Source: Acidimicrobiaceae bacterium (GTDB lineage Bacteria; Actinomycetota; Acidimicrobiia; Acidimicrobiales; UBA8190). From it: a DNA stretch of 64,000 nucleotides. The position numbers and the translations under genes were made by a program. Under the pieces are notes generated by a model. The model saw nothing but the letters and a program-made list of their open reading frames with translations. It had not been told where the DNA came from and made no database searches. The stretch spans positions 62,001-126,000 of the forward strand of contig PLZB01000024.1 in assembly GCA_003151955.1 (NCBI GenBank). The letters run 5' to 3'. Below, one piece after another: positions 1 to 9,466 of the stretch. Each line of letters begins with the position of its first letter. The first letter of the stretch is position 1.

Positions 1-3000
1 CGGGGGGCAGGATGGTGAGATCCGCCGTCCCGATGACCTGGCCGTTGACGCTGGCCACCACCGGGTAGGTCCCGGCGGCGGCGTTGGGCGGGACGGCCCC
101 GAGGTCGAAGGCCGCGGTGGCCGTGACGGGGGAGCCGGTGCCTGTCACCGTGAACGGCCCGGCCGTTCCCGTCAGGCTCAAGCCGCTGGCGGTCAGGGTG
201 GCGGTGACCGGGCCCAGTGCGAATTGGGAGTCGGCCGTCATCGTGAGGGTCCCCGTCAGCTCGTCCCCGTCGCGGAGGCTGGTGGCGGCCAGGGTGGGCT
301 GCCCGGTCATGTCGTTCAGAACGGGGGTGCCGGCCGACGCCGTCTGCCCGTCGTAGACGAGGACCTCGGTCAGCCGGTAGGTGCCGGGGAGCAGGGCGTT
401 GGGGCCGGGGACGGTCACGTCGAAGGTGGCGGATTCGGTCCCCCCCGAGGCCAGGTCGAAGGTCTGGGTTGTGGACGTCCCGGTCACGACGGTTCCCGTG
501 GGGTCGACCAGAGCCACGGTCAGCTGGTCGCCGGCCTGGTCCGCCCCACCGGTGTTCATCACCGTGACCGGGACCGGGACGGTCGAGCCCGGTGTGACCG
601 GGGTCGGCACGACAGGGGTGGAGAGCGTCACCCGGGGGAGCGATCCGGGAAGGGACAGGCTGACCTCGCCGATGGGTTGGTTCGTGGGTCCGAGAACGGT
701 GGCGGTGTAGACGTAGAAGGCGGCGGCGGGAAGGCCGGGGCTGCCGCTGGCCAGGGGACAGGTCGGGGACCCGGTCTCGGGGTCGAGGACCAGGGCGATG
801 GGGGTGACGTCGGCGCTGGCGGCCATGGTGACGGGGACGGTCTCCTGGCAGACCAGGGTGTTGGTGTCGGTGACGACGTGGATGAGCACGGAGCCGTCGA
901 TGGGGGCCGGGGTGGAGTTGGCCAGGTCGAGGGTGACGGTGGGCTTGGACCCGGGGGCGTAGAAGGTGGCAACCGGGGCCACGGTGGCCGCCCCCTCCAC
1001 CTGGGGGGCGTAGACGTTGATGCCGGGGCCCTGGCCGAAGCCGGAGGCGTAGACCTTGTTGTTCTGGTCGGTCACGCTCATCCTCAGGCTGCCGCCCGTG
1101 GCCACCGAGGTGAAGGTGTGGGTCCAGGGGGCGCTGCTGTGGGCCGGGACGGTGAGGGTGTCGACGTGGGGGACGTTCTCGTTGTGGCCGAGGAGGTAGG
1201 AGAGGGTCAGGTCGAGGGGTGAGCCGGTGTGGTTGGTGAACTGCCCGACGTAGGTGACGCTGCCCCCCACCGGGATGTTGGTGTCGTTGGAGGAGATGGA
1301 GATGGTCAGGTTGGACTGGTTGGGGTTGGGGAGACCGCTGTCGGGCTCGATGGCGAATTTGGCCACCCCCTGGTCGAGCTCCATCTGGTTCCCGTTGGCG
1401 TCGAGCTGCTGGACGTCGGCCTGCCAGAGGCCGGCGCCGTTGTAGCCGAGGGGCCAGGCCCCCGAGGCCGGGATGGTCAGTGTCACCGGCACCGACGCCG
1501 TCTGGCCCGGGCCCAGGGTGACGTTGAGGGGCTCGGTGGAGGGGAAGGGGGAGGGCGGGGCCTGGCCGGAGGGGTCGACCAGAACGAGGTGGGCGGAGGT
1601 GGTCCGCTGCGAGTGGTTGGTCACGGTGAGGGACAAGGTCACGGTGAAGTTCCCGGCGAAGCCGGGGACGACGGACGGCTCCACGGCGAACTTGTCGAGG
1701 GCCCAGTCCACGGCGTCGCGGACGTAGCTCACCTCGTCGGGGGTGATGGGCTGGGCCGCTGACTTCCAGTCGGTGTAGGCCGAGGTGGCCAGAACCTGGC
1801 CCTTCCCGAAGGGGTAGAGGACGGTGGTGACGTCGCCGGTGGACTGGTCGAGGGTGACGTCTTCCCCGCCGGCGGGGACCCCGGTGAAGAAGCCGTCGGT
1901 GTCGACGTTGGCGGTGCCGCTGCCGGTTGCGAAGCTGGCCAGCGGGGTGCCGTCGGTGGCCTGGTTGAGGACCTCCATGTTGCCGGTGAACCACGTCGGG
2001 GCCTCGGCCCAACCGGCCCCCGTCAGCCCCACCCCGGGCAGGGCCTGGAAGTCGCTGCCGAGCTCCTGGTCGAGGGAGACGACCTCGCCCCCGTCGTTGA
2101 CGTAGGCCCCGATCCGGTCCCGGAAATCCTGGCTGGTGACGAGGGGCCCGAGGGCACCGGTGGGGATCAGGAGGACCGGATGCTGGGCCAGCAGACCGAC
2201 CGGGTCGAATTCGACCGGAACGAGGGTGCCGGAGCGCTGGGCGGCCCGCAGGACCCCCAGGGCGTCCTGGGCGAAGCCGGCGTCGAGGACGCCGACGGGG
2301 GCGCTGGCCCCGGCGTCGACGATGAACCCGACCACGTTCTGCTGGAGCTGCCGCTCGGCGGTGGAGAGGTTGCCGCTGTCGGTCTCGAGGAGGGACTCGT
2401 CGACGACGGGGTCGGTCTCGTCGGCCATGACCTTGACCAGGGCGAGGATGTACGGGTCGAGGAATTGGGCCGTCGGGCTGTCGGCGGCGTTGAGGGCGCA
2501 CAGTTCCGCCACCCCGGTGGCGAGCCCGCCGCCGTTGGTGAAGGCGCAGGTCGATCCCAGGGCCTGCTCGACGGTGAGGACGGCCTGGTCGGCGGTGTCG
2601 TCGGGGTGGTGGGTGCCGGGGAGAGCCAGGAGGGTGGGGAGGAGGTTGGGGTTGTTGGGGTCGTTGGGGGGGTTCTGGAAGATGTTGTTGATGTACTTCT
2701 TGAAGTTGTTGTTCCAGTTGTTCTGGGCGTTCTGACAGGCCGGGGGGTTGGTCCGGCAGATGTCGTCGACCGTCTGCTTCTGGTTGATGAGCATGTGGTG
2801 CCACTTGAGGAGCTGGGCCTGGGCGTTGGCCTGGGCCTGGAGGGCCTGCTGCTGGGCGCAGAGGGCCTGCTGGTAGGCGTTGGCGGCCTGCTGGACCTCG
2901 TAGGTCATCCCGGTGAGGGCGATCCCGACCCCGAGGGTGCCGACCCCGGTGGCCACCGTCCCGGTGAAGCCGGCGCCCACCTGGAGGGTCGTGAGGGTGT

Positions 3001-5905
3001 TGGCCAGGGTCAGGCTGCTGGCCATGGAGGTGATGTCGGAGGCGGCGTTGGAGACCTGGCCGTTCTGGTTGTTGTAGGTGTTCCCGAAGTTGGTGCCGTT
3101 CTGCTGCAGGGAGGCGGTCACGTCGTTGTAGGTGTTGTAGGTGCCGACACCGATGGTGAAGGTCTGGCCGGCGGCGTTCAGGACGTTGGCGGCGGTCCCG
3201 AAGGCTCCCGAGGTATTGGTGAGCCCGTTGGCCTCGGCCAGGGCTGCCGTCTTGAGGTTGGAGGCCTGCTGGCCGGCGGCCTGGGCGTCGGCCAGGAGCT
3301 GCTGGCCGGCCGGTCCGGCCTGGCCGGCGGCGTCGAGGGCCTGGAATTCGTTGTAGAGGTTCTGGGCGTTGTTGACGGCGGTTTGGTAGGTGGCGGCCCC
3401 GTTGGTCCCGACGGAGTTGGCGCTGTTGTCGTAGAAGCTCTGGCCCCCCTGGACGGCGGCGGTGCCGGCGGTGAAGCCGTTGTCGAGGGCCTGCTGGGAC
3501 GGTTGGGAGATGTTGGGGGTCGGGGGCGACTGCCCGGAGCCGGCCGGACAACCACTGGCGAGGGGACGGGCCGCGGCCGACGGGGTCGACGGTGATGTCG
3601 GGGTCTCGACCCCGGCCCGACCACCGCCGGGTCCGATGTCGCCGATGCTGCCCGACACCGGGTCGATGATCAGGGCCGGGTCGGAGGTCACGCCGCCGTT
3701 GGTCCCCGCCACCGAGGGGAGGATGGACACGAAGCCGTCGGTGGCCAGCGTCCGGATCTGGGCAGCCTCCGAGGCAGGGGCGTCAGCCGGAATCTGGTTG
3801 GTGTTGCCGGGCCAGACGACCTGGAGCGATCCCGAGGCCGTCAGGACCTGGTTGAAAGTCCCCAGGGTGGTCGACGTGTCGGAGGCGGCCTGGAGGAGCT
3901 CGTCGCCCGGGACGGCGCCGGCCTGGGGCCCACCGAAGCCCTCGGCGGCGAGGAAGTTCTCCCCCAGGGTCATCATGAGGGCGTTGGCCGTGGCCTGGCT
4001 GGGGCCGAAGGTGTCGACGGCGCTGCGCAGAACGTCGGTGCGGGTCCCGTTGAGGGAGATGCCGGTCCCACCCTGGCTCCCGGTGTCGGCCTGCCAGGAC
4101 TGGCCGATCACGACGGCGGAGGGGAACAGGACGGCGGTGGCCCCCGAGAGCTGCTCGTCCAGGGCCAGCTGGCCGTCGGCCTGTTGGAAGATGCTCTCCC
4201 CCTCGCTGAAGAGGACGGGGATGGTGGTGGTCCCGGCCGAGAGGTCGAAGGATCCCTGGATGAGCTGGCTGGCGGTGGCGTCCCGCTCGGCCTCGTCGAG
4301 GAGTTGGGACTGACCCAGGGCCCCGTTCGTCACCGTCACGACCTGGACGCCGGCGGCCTGGACGGTGGAGTGCTTCGTCTCCGGGGGTGCCCCCGGGGGG
4401 AGGCCGGGCAGCGAGCTGGCCGCCCCGCTCTCGGCCCCCGGGCTCAGGAAGGTGAGACCGAGCTGCTGGGACGAGCCGATCGACACCGGGGTGCCCACCC
4501 CCAGGACAGCGCCGTCGAGGGAGACGATCGGGACGACCTGGATGCCGCCGGGAATGACCAGGTTGAGGTTGGTGTCGAGGTCGAGCCCCTGGTCCGCGGC
4601 CAGAGCCTGGGCGTTGCTGGCGGGCAGCCACTGGACGGCAAGGGCCCGGTCGGCGGCCTGGGCCACCGGGAGGGTGACGCTGGCGCCGGAGACGTCGATC
4701 TGGACCCGGTCCTCGAGGACGGCCGGGACCGAGGCGAATTCCCGGGTGACGGCGTCGACGGGGTACGGGAGGGCGGTCGGGAGCGATGTCCCGGTGAAGG
4801 CCTGGATGGTCCAGGTGTCGAGGTAGTCGTTGAGGTCGGGGAGGGTGGCCTGGAGGGCGCCGGCGATGCCGTTTTCGATACCGGCCGTCGCCGTGGTGTC
4901 CACCGTCATGACGTTGTTGCCGGTGGTGTTCCCGGCGGCCTGCAGCGCGGTGGAGATCTGGGCCGGGTCCTCCCCGATGGTGGTGTAGATGCTCTTGACG
5001 GCCGGGACGAACTGCATCGTCTTCACCGACGGGTCGAGGGCCACCCAGGTCCCGCCCACCAGAGCCTCGACCCAGTAGTGCTCCACCTTGAGGGCGGTTG
5101 GGGCCCCGCCCGGGCCGACCTCGGACACGGGGACCCCCAGGGCGCTGAGCCGGGCGTAGCCGTCGGCGGCCGAGGCCACCCCGAGCCAGCCGGGGACATC
5201 GGCGGCCGGGATGGTGACGATCCCCCCGGCGAACTGGGCCGGGATGGCCTCGTCCCGGAAGAGGGACACCAGGAGGTCAGCCTGGTCCAGGTCGTTCCCC
5301 GACGCCTGCCACAGGGTCTCCTGGGCTCCCTTCATGAGCCCGTAGTACGGCTGGGTCTGGATGGTGTCGTGGACGTACTGGAAGAGCTGGAGGGGATTGG
5401 GCCCGATGGTGGCGGCCAGGCTGGAGACGTCGTCGTTGGGGCCGGCGTCGATGGGGGCCTGGAGCTCGGGCCCGGTGGCGGTCGGCGGCGGGGTCGTGGC
5501 CGAGGCCGGCGTGATGGCCCCGGCCGTGCTGGGGGTGGCGGCGGCGAAGAGGACGGGATGGTGGAAGAGGGCCTCGCTGCCGGTGACGGCCCCAGCCGAG
5601 AGGGGGAGGGGCTCAGACCCGGGAACGGCGGAGGTCAGACCCTTGGCTCCGGCCCGGGGCCCGGCTGCCTCAGATGTCCCCGTGACGTTCGAGTAGGGGG
5701 TGGCACCGGCCCGGGCGTTCTTCGGGGCCGGGCTGAGGTGTTCCGGATGGGCCGGGGCCGCGACTGCGACGGCCCCCATCGGGGCGGGCATGAGGGCTGG
5801 GGCCAGAGTCCAGAAGAGGGCCAGGCCGCCGAGGAGCGCCCGGGACCCGGCGCGGCCCAGCGACGACGGGGCCGACCGACGTTCCTGGTCTCGCAACTTT
5901 CCCAT
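1..5905 (-). CDS. Giant exported protein with transglutaminase-like domain (C terminus outside window)
   Basis: About 1,968 residues are encoded here; the reading frame is open to position 1, so the C terminus lies outside. The ATG at 5905 follows a weak GAAGG. Residues 22-50 form a hydrophobic signal-like segment, so export is inferred. Residues about 165-295 look like a transglutaminase fold: the loop GNDLDQA (203-209) sits where the catalytic cysteine should be, but the position is Asp205, whereas His276 (in EHYW) and Asp291 (in ALDP) are kept. A Gln/Ala/Asn-rich centre has a hydrophobic glycine-rich stretch near 970-1000 and an Asn/Pro-rich stretch near 1055-1085. Residues about 1190-1400 resemble an amidotransferase-like Rossmann domain, and the rest are CARDB-like beta-sandwich repeats (both inference). 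The function is unknown; a surface or cell-wall-associated binding protein is plausible. Confidence 0.85.
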   Translation of the reverse strand, partial: MGKLRDQERRSAPSSLGRAGSRALLGGLALFWTLAPALMPAPMGAVAVAAPAHPEHLSPAPKNARAGATPYSNVTGTSEAAGPRAGAKGLTSAVPGSEPLPLSAGAVTGSEALFHHPVLFAAATPSTAGAITPASATTPPPTATGPELQAPIDAGPNDDVSSLAATIGPNPLQLFQYVHDTIQTQPYYGLMKGAQETLWQASGNDLDQADLLVSLFRDEAIPAQFAGGIVTIPAADVPGWLGVASAADGYARLSALGVPVSEVGPGGAPTALKVEHYWVEALVGGTWVALDPSVKTMQFVPAVKSIYTTIGEDPAQISTALQAAGNTTGNNVMTVDTTATAGIENGIAGALQATLPDLNDYLDTWTIQAFTGTSLPTALPYPVDAVTREFASVPAVLEDRVQIDVSGASVTLPVAQAADRALAVQWLPASNAQALAADQGLDLDTNLNLVIPGGIQVVPIVSLDGAVLGVGTPVSIGSSQQLGLTFLSPGAESGAASSLPGLPPGAPPETKHSTVQAAGVQVVTVTNGALGQSQLLDEAERDATASQLIQGSFDLSAGTTTIPVLFSEGESIFQQADGQLALDEQLSGATAVLFPSAVVIGQSWQADTGSQGGTGISLNGTRTDVLRSAVDTFGPSQATANALMMTLGENFLAAEGFGGPQAGAVPGDELLQAASDTSTTLGTFNQVLTASGSLQVVWPGNTNQIPADAPASEAAQIRTLATDGFVSILPSVAGTNGGVTSDPALIIDPVSGSIGDIGPGGGRAGVETPTSPSTPSAAARPLASGCPAGSGQSPPTPNISQPSQQALDNGFTAGTAAVQGGQSFYDNSANSVGTNGAATYQTAVNNAQNLYNEFQALDAAGQAGPAGQQLLADAQAAGQQASNLKTAALAEANGLTNTSGAFGTAANVLNAAGQTFTIGVGTYNTYNDVTASLQQNGTNFGNTYNNQNGQVSNAASDITSMASSLTLANTLTTLQVGAGFTGTVATGVGTLGVGIALTGMTYEVQQAANAYQQALCAQQQALQAQANAQAQLLKWHHMLINQKQTVDDICRTNPPACQNAQNNWNNNFKKYINNIFQNPPNDPNNPNLLPTLLALPGTHHPDDTADQAVLTVEQALGSTCAFTNGGGLATGVAELCALNAADSPTAQFLDPYILALVKVMADETDPVVDESLLETDSGNLSTAERQLQQNVVGFIVDAGASAPVGVLDAGFAQDALGVLRAAQRSGTLVPVEFDPVGLLAQHPVLLIPTGALGPLVTSQDFRDRIGAYVNDGGEVVSLDQELGSDFQALPGVGLTGAGWAEAPTWFTGNMEVLNQATDGTPLASFATGSGTANVDTDGFFTGVPAGGEDVTLDQSTGDVTTVLYPFGKGQVLATSAYTDWKSAAQPITPDEVSYVRDAVDWALDKFAVEPSVVPGFAGNFTVTLSLTVTNHSQRTTSAHLVLVDPSGQAPPSPFPSTEPLNVTLGPGQTASVPVTLTIPASGAWPLGYNGAGLWQADVQQLDANGNQMELDQGVAKFAIEPDSGLPNPNQSNLTISISSNDTNIPVGGSVTYVGQFTNHTGSPLDLTLSYLLGHNENVPHVDTLTVPAHSSAPWTHTFTSVATGGSLRMSVTDQNNKVYASGFGQGPGINVYAPQVEGAATVAPVATFYAPGSKPTVTLDLANSTPAPIDGSVLIHVVTDTNTLVCQETVPVTMAASADVTPIALVLDPETGSPTCPLASGSPGLPAAAFYVYTATVLGPTNQPIGEVSLSLPGSLPRVTLSTPVVPTPVTPGSTVPVPVTVMNTGGADQAGDQLTVALVDPTGTVVTGTSTTQTFDLASGGTESATFDVTVPGPNALLPGTYRLTEVLVYDGQTASAGTPVLNDMTGQPTLAATSLRDGDELTGTLTMTADSQFALGPVTATLTASGLSLTGTAGPFTVTGTGSPVTATAAFDLGAVPPNAAAGTYPVVASVNGQVIGTADLTILPP

Positions 5906-6134
5906 CGTGCCTTCGCCGGTCCGGACCCTGGTCCAGCCCTTCGTTCCGTGGAGCGCCCCCACCTGCACGCGCAGCGCCGGGGAGAATGCAATCAGAGCTG
6001 CCACAACGACACAAATGGCAGGACCAACGAAATCGCGCCGACCTGGCCCGGTCGTCGCCGACCTGGGCCGTTCGCAGTACAGGGCCGTTGTCAGGAACCC
6101 CGGCCGAACAAACGCCTCCTGACTGGCTGACAGG

Positions 6135-6207
6135 CGCCCCCGGAAGGATTCGAACCTCCGACGCACGGTTTAGGAAACCGACGCTCTATCCCCTGAGCTA
6201 CGAGGGC
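6135..6207 (-). tRNA. tRNA-Arg (anticodon CCT)
   Basis: The reverse strand folds as a cloverleaf: acceptor GCCCTCG pairs with CGGGGGC, the D arm is GCTC/GAGC, the anticodon loop TTCCTAA gives CCT, and the T arm is GGAGG-TTCGAAT-CCTTC. The discriminator is G and CCA is not encoded. The 5' half plus upstream DNA is repeated at 11.4 and 18.3 kb, which marks this gene as an integration target. Confidence 0.95.
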
Positions 6208-6236
6208 TACCTGGGCTTTTGTCCTCCACCAGGACC
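6169..6236. repeat. Attachment-site-like repeat, copy A (within and upstream of intact tRNA-Arg)
   Basis: The 57 bp at 6173-6229 run from the anticodon stem through the 5' end of the tRNA into its upstream region. They recur exactly at 11437-11493 and 18340-18396. With copy B the identity is 68 bp (6169-6236). Just beyond lies an inverted repeat GTCCT-ccacc-AGGAC and a GTCCTAG/GGCCTAC pair at 6241-6259, which look like recombinase-binding arms (inference). The right flank is similar to that of copy C. Confidence 0.8.
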
Positions 6237-6533
6237 CTCTGTCCTAGTTTCTGGCCTACAACCCGTCCGGTCAGTCTCGCACGACGGCGGCAGGCTCTCG
6301 ACCACTGAACGACGGTGCAACACCCGCTCGTCGAACTCCGTGTTGGCGTCGACGTCGCTCCCTGGAAGTGGTTCTCCGTCATCTCCTCCGTGACAAGATC
6401 ACGAGGTGACCGCCCAGTTCCCCAGTCTCGAGAACGGTGGCGCCACGTCATGCGCTCTGGTGGCCGTGCCCGGCGGTCCGTCGTTCGAGCCGGTTTTCAA
6501 ACTGTGCGACCCGAGATGGTCGGAGGTGATGCG

Positions 6534-8852
6534 ATGACCGTCAGCGCACGCGAGCAACTCGCTGTCCTGCTGGCCACGGTGGGTGGGCGGGGCTCGTTCA
6601 GCGCCTCGCAGACGGCGCCGACCGATGACCTCCACCTCGAGGTGCGAGGTGTCGGTCCGCTGACGTTCCCCGTTTCCGAGGAGCAGGCGGTGCGGCTCTG
6701 CTCCCTCGGTCGGCCCGCCCGCTACGGCCAGGGCGAGCACACCCTCCTCGACCCGGCGGTCCGCAACACCTGGGAGATCCCCAGGAGCAGGGTGAAGATC
6801 GACAAGCGGGAATGGGACAGGACGCTCCTCCCGGTGATCGAGCACCTCCACCGCGACCTCGGCCTGCCCGACGGCCGGCTCGAGGCTGAGCTCCACTCGA
6901 TGTTGGTCTACGCCCCAGGGCAGTTCTTCGTGCGCCACCAGGATTCGGAGAAGGAAGACGCCATGGTCGGCTCCCTGGTCGTCACACTCCCCTCGGCCTT
7001 CACCGGCGGTGCCTTCGAGGTCGAGCACCAGGGCCAGGTCGCCACCTACCGGGGGTCGAAGAAGGCCCTGTCCTTCGTGGCCTTCTACAGCGACTGCCGC
7101 CACCAGATCAAGCCGGTGAGGTCCGGCCACCGCGTCGTGCTGACCTACAACCTCATGCTCAGGGGCGATCCGGCCCTTGAGCTCCGACCCCCGTCGGAAC
7201 CCGGGTTGGTCGACGACCTGGCCGGCTACCTGGAGCGGCACTTCGACGGGCCCGAAGTCTGGCGTCGCCTCGTCTACCTGCTCGATCACGAGTACACCCC
7301 TCGCGGTTTGAGCTGGTCCCGGCTGAAGGGAGTCGACGCCGGACGGGTCTCGGCGCTCCGGACGGCGGCCGAACGAGCAGGCTGCGAGGTGGCCCTGGGC
7401 CTGGCCGAAGTCCACGAGACCTGGAGCGCCTTCGAACCCGAACGGGCCCGGTCGTACCGGCATTGGCGCTACCGCGACTGGGAAGAGTTCGAGGAGGACG
7501 ACCCGGCCGTCGACTCCCGTGACCGGGGGCCGGCCGACGATTACGACCTCGACGAGCTGATCGAGTCCACCGTCACCCTCGGCAGCTGGCTCGGCTCGGC
7601 CGGTGAGAAGGTGGAGGAGTTCGGCCTCTCGATCAAGGACGGCGAGGTCTGCGCCTCCACCCCGTCCGGCGACATGAGCCCCTACGCATCCGAGTACGAG
7701 GGCTACATGGGCAACTGGGGCAACACCCTCGACCGCTGGTACCACCGCGGCGCCCTGGTGGTCTGGCCGACCCGCCTGGACTTCTCCGTGCGGGCCGAGG
7801 CGTCCCCCTCCTGGGCGCTCGACACCCTGTCCGCCCGTGTCCGCGCCGGCGACCTGGCCGGAGCCAGACAGGAAGCCGGCACGCTGGCACCGTTCTGGGC
7901 CCAGGAGGCCGGACGGTCGGCGGCCAAGACCTTCCTCACCAAGGTGATGCGCACGGCCCGCCTCCTCGACGAGCCGTCGACGGCCGCCATGCTCCTGAAG
8001 CCCTTCCGGTTGGAGATGCTCACGCCCGGCCACGCCAAGGCGCTCAGCGCGCTGGTCGCCGGCTACGGGGAGCAGTGGGCCGCCGACCTCGTCCAGTCGT
8101 GGTCCACCCGGCGGGGCCGGTACGACCCTCACGTCCCGAGCACAGCAGCGTGGATCGCTTCGCTGCACCCCCTCTGTTCCGCGCTCGCCGGCTGCGGAGA
8201 CCCGGGCATGGCGGCCGCTGGCCTTCTGCTCCGCAACTCGTGGAGCTGGCTCGGTGAAGCGATCGAGAAGGACCTGGCCACGGCTTCGCCGCTCCAGCGC
8301 AGAGAGGCCCTGGGCGATCTGGGACGCCCGGTCGCAGCGGTGCTGGAGGGAGCATCGCTGGTCGGTGCGGCCGACCTTGTCGACGAGGCCGCCGCGTTCC
8401 TGTGCCGGGAGGACGACGGCATGGTCGGCTTCGCCACCGAGGTGCTCCGAGCCGTTCCCGCTCCGAAGTGGAGCGCGGCCGGCCTCGACGCCGTCTCCGA
8501 TCACTGCCGCCGTGTGCTGGAGGGGTGCGTTGCCCGCCCGCCGCGCCCTGCGGACGACTGGTCGATCCGGATGCCTCCCGGCTGCTCGTGCGAACTGTGC
8601 GGCACGCTGGCAGGCTTCCTTTCCGACCCGGCCCGCAAGATCATGGAGTGGCCGCTCGCCAAAGCGGGCCGCGCCCACATCCATTCCCGGGTCAGCGGTG
8701 CCGATCTCCCCGTCAGCCACGTGACCAGACGGAAAGGCTCCCCGTACACGCTCGTCCTCACCAAGACAGCCGCGCTCTTCAAACAGGAAGAGCAGGATCG
8801 CCAACGTGACCGAGCGGATCTGGCCTGGATCAAGCGGAAACGGCACGTATGA
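6534..8852 (+). CDS. 2OG-Fe(II) oxygenase (prolyl-4-hydroxylase-like), large form
   Basis: The protein has 772 residues from the ATG at 6534, chosen because a perfect GGAGGTGA lies 4-11 nt upstream; a frame open from 6315 has no such support. The N-terminal domain carries the double-stranded beta-helix iron site: His135 and Asp137 in RHQD, distal His190 in CRHQ, and Arg200 for 2-oxoglutarate. The rest is an alpha-rich, repeat-like region ending in a Cys cluster (CSCELC) and a conserved tail with HIHSR and PYTLVL. It would hydroxylate a protein or nucleic acid substrate using Fe(II), O2 and 2-oxoglutarate; the substrate is unknown. It stands alone as the first gene inside the tRNA-flanked element, pointing away from the tRNA. 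A role in the accessory or defence region is inference from position. Confidence 0.85.
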   Translation: MTVSAREQLAVLLATVGGRGSFSASQTAPTDDLHLEVRGVGPLTFPVSEEQAVRLCSLGRPARYGQGEHTLLDPAVRNTWEIPRSRVKIDKREWDRTLLPVIEHLHRDLGLPDGRLEAELHSMLVYAPGQFFVRHQDSEKEDAMVGSLVVTLPSAFTGGAFEVEHQGQVATYRGSKKALSFVAFYSDCRHQIKPVRSGHRVVLTYNLMLRGDPALELRPPSEPGLVDDLAGYLERHFDGPEVWRRLVYLLDHEYTPRGLSWSRLKGVDAGRVSALRTAAERAGCEVALGLAEVHETWSAFEPERARSYRHWRYRDWEEFEEDDPAVDSRDRGPADDYDLDELIESTVTLGSWLGSAGEKVEEFGLSIKDGEVCASTPSGDMSPYASEYEGYMGNWGNTLDRWYHRGALVVWPTRLDFSVRAEASPSWALDTLSARVRAGDLAGARQEAGTLAPFWAQEAGRSAAKTFLTKVMRTARLLDEPSTAAMLLKPFRLEMLTPGHAKALSALVAGYGEQWAADLVQSWSTRRGRYDPHVPSTAAWIASLHPLCSALAGCGDPGMAAAGLLLRNSWSWLGEAIEKDLATASPLQRREALGDLGRPVAAVLEGASLVGAADLVDEAAAFLCREDDGMVGFATEVLRAVPAPKWSAAGLDAVSDHCRRVLEGCVARPPRPADDWSIRMPPGCSCELCGTLAGFLSDPARKIMEWPLAKAGRAHIHSRVSGADLPVSHVTRRKGSPYTLVLTKTAALFKQEEQDRQRDRADLAWIKRKRHV

Positions 8853-8899
8853 TCGGAACCTTGACGGTCAACGGCGTCGCCGGGCGATCAGGGGTTCAG

Positions 8900-9466
8900 T
8901 CAGTGCCCCTGTCGAGTGAGTTCAGCCTCGCCGAAGGGAAACCAGCGGGCCAGATGATCCCTGGTGATCCGGTGGTCGAGGTAGTCGTCGAGGTACTGGC
9001 GACGATCCGTCACGAACCGGCCGTTGTTCAACTTGAGCGATCTGATCGTCTCCCTCACATCTCTCGCCCGCTTGGTGTTGCCGACCTCGACTTCCCCGCT
9101 CACGAGATTCAGCTCGAACTCGCCGGCCTCGACCGAGAACGGGTCGACCGGTACCGATTGATCCGTCTTGTAGGTGTTGACGGGAGGAGAAGCGAGGCGA
9201 AAGTTGCTCCACTCGTACGCCTCCATCGGAGCAACGTGGCGGGGGGTGAAGTGGTCGACGGTCAAGAAGGCGGTTGATCGCCGGACCCGGATTCCCAGGT
9301 AGGCGCACGTGTCGTCGTAGGCGTCGCAAAGATCGGGAAGGGCCCGACGCCAATATGGTCTTCGGGCTGTCACCGGTGCTTGCTGGGAGGCCAGGTACCT
9401 GGCTCCGGGCTGCCGGACCCGGGCGTCGAACGACGCCGGTTCGGGCCTTTCCGCAACCGGGATCAC
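8900..9466 (-). CDS. HNH endonuclease, Septu PtuB-like
   Basis: The protein has 188 residues and starts at a GTG that overlaps the stop of the upstream ATPase gene by 4 nt (GTGA), so translation is coupled. An HNH core is visible: Cys54, then TVDHF with Asp71-His72, YEWSNF with Asn88, and PVNTYK with Asn97. This is the layout of small HNH nucleases that pair with SMC-like ATPases in Septu (PtuA/PtuB) and some retron-associated modules. Members of the family cut nucleic acid during phage infection. A long basic N-terminal region precedes the nuclease core. The pairing makes a Septu-like defence role likely, but the exact subtype cannot be fixed from sequence alone. Confidence 0.8.
   Translation of the reverse strand: MIPVAERPEPASFDARVRQPGARYLASQQAPVTARRPYWRRALPDLCDAYDDTCAYLGIRVRRSTAFLTVDHFTPRHVAPMEAYEWSNFRLASPPVNTYKTDQSVPVDPFSVEAGEFELNLVSGEVEVGNTKRARDVRETIRSLKLNNGRFVTDRRQYLDDYLDHRITRDHLARWFPFGEAELTRQGH

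Noticed and set aside
224-3595. Several long plus-strand reading frames rich in Gly, Val and Asp
   Set aside because: They are the antisense shadow of the giant minus-strand gene, which alone has domain-like sequence and is open across the whole interval.
6170-6451. Short frames translating the tRNA repeat (also at 11352-11582 and 18261-18396)
   Set aside because: They are readings through tRNA-Arg or its partial copies; such frames are well-known false genes.
6399-8846. 815-codon minus-strand frame opposite the 2OG oxygenase
   Set aside because: High-GC antisense shadow; the plus strand has the iron-binding motifs and a perfect ribosome-binding site.
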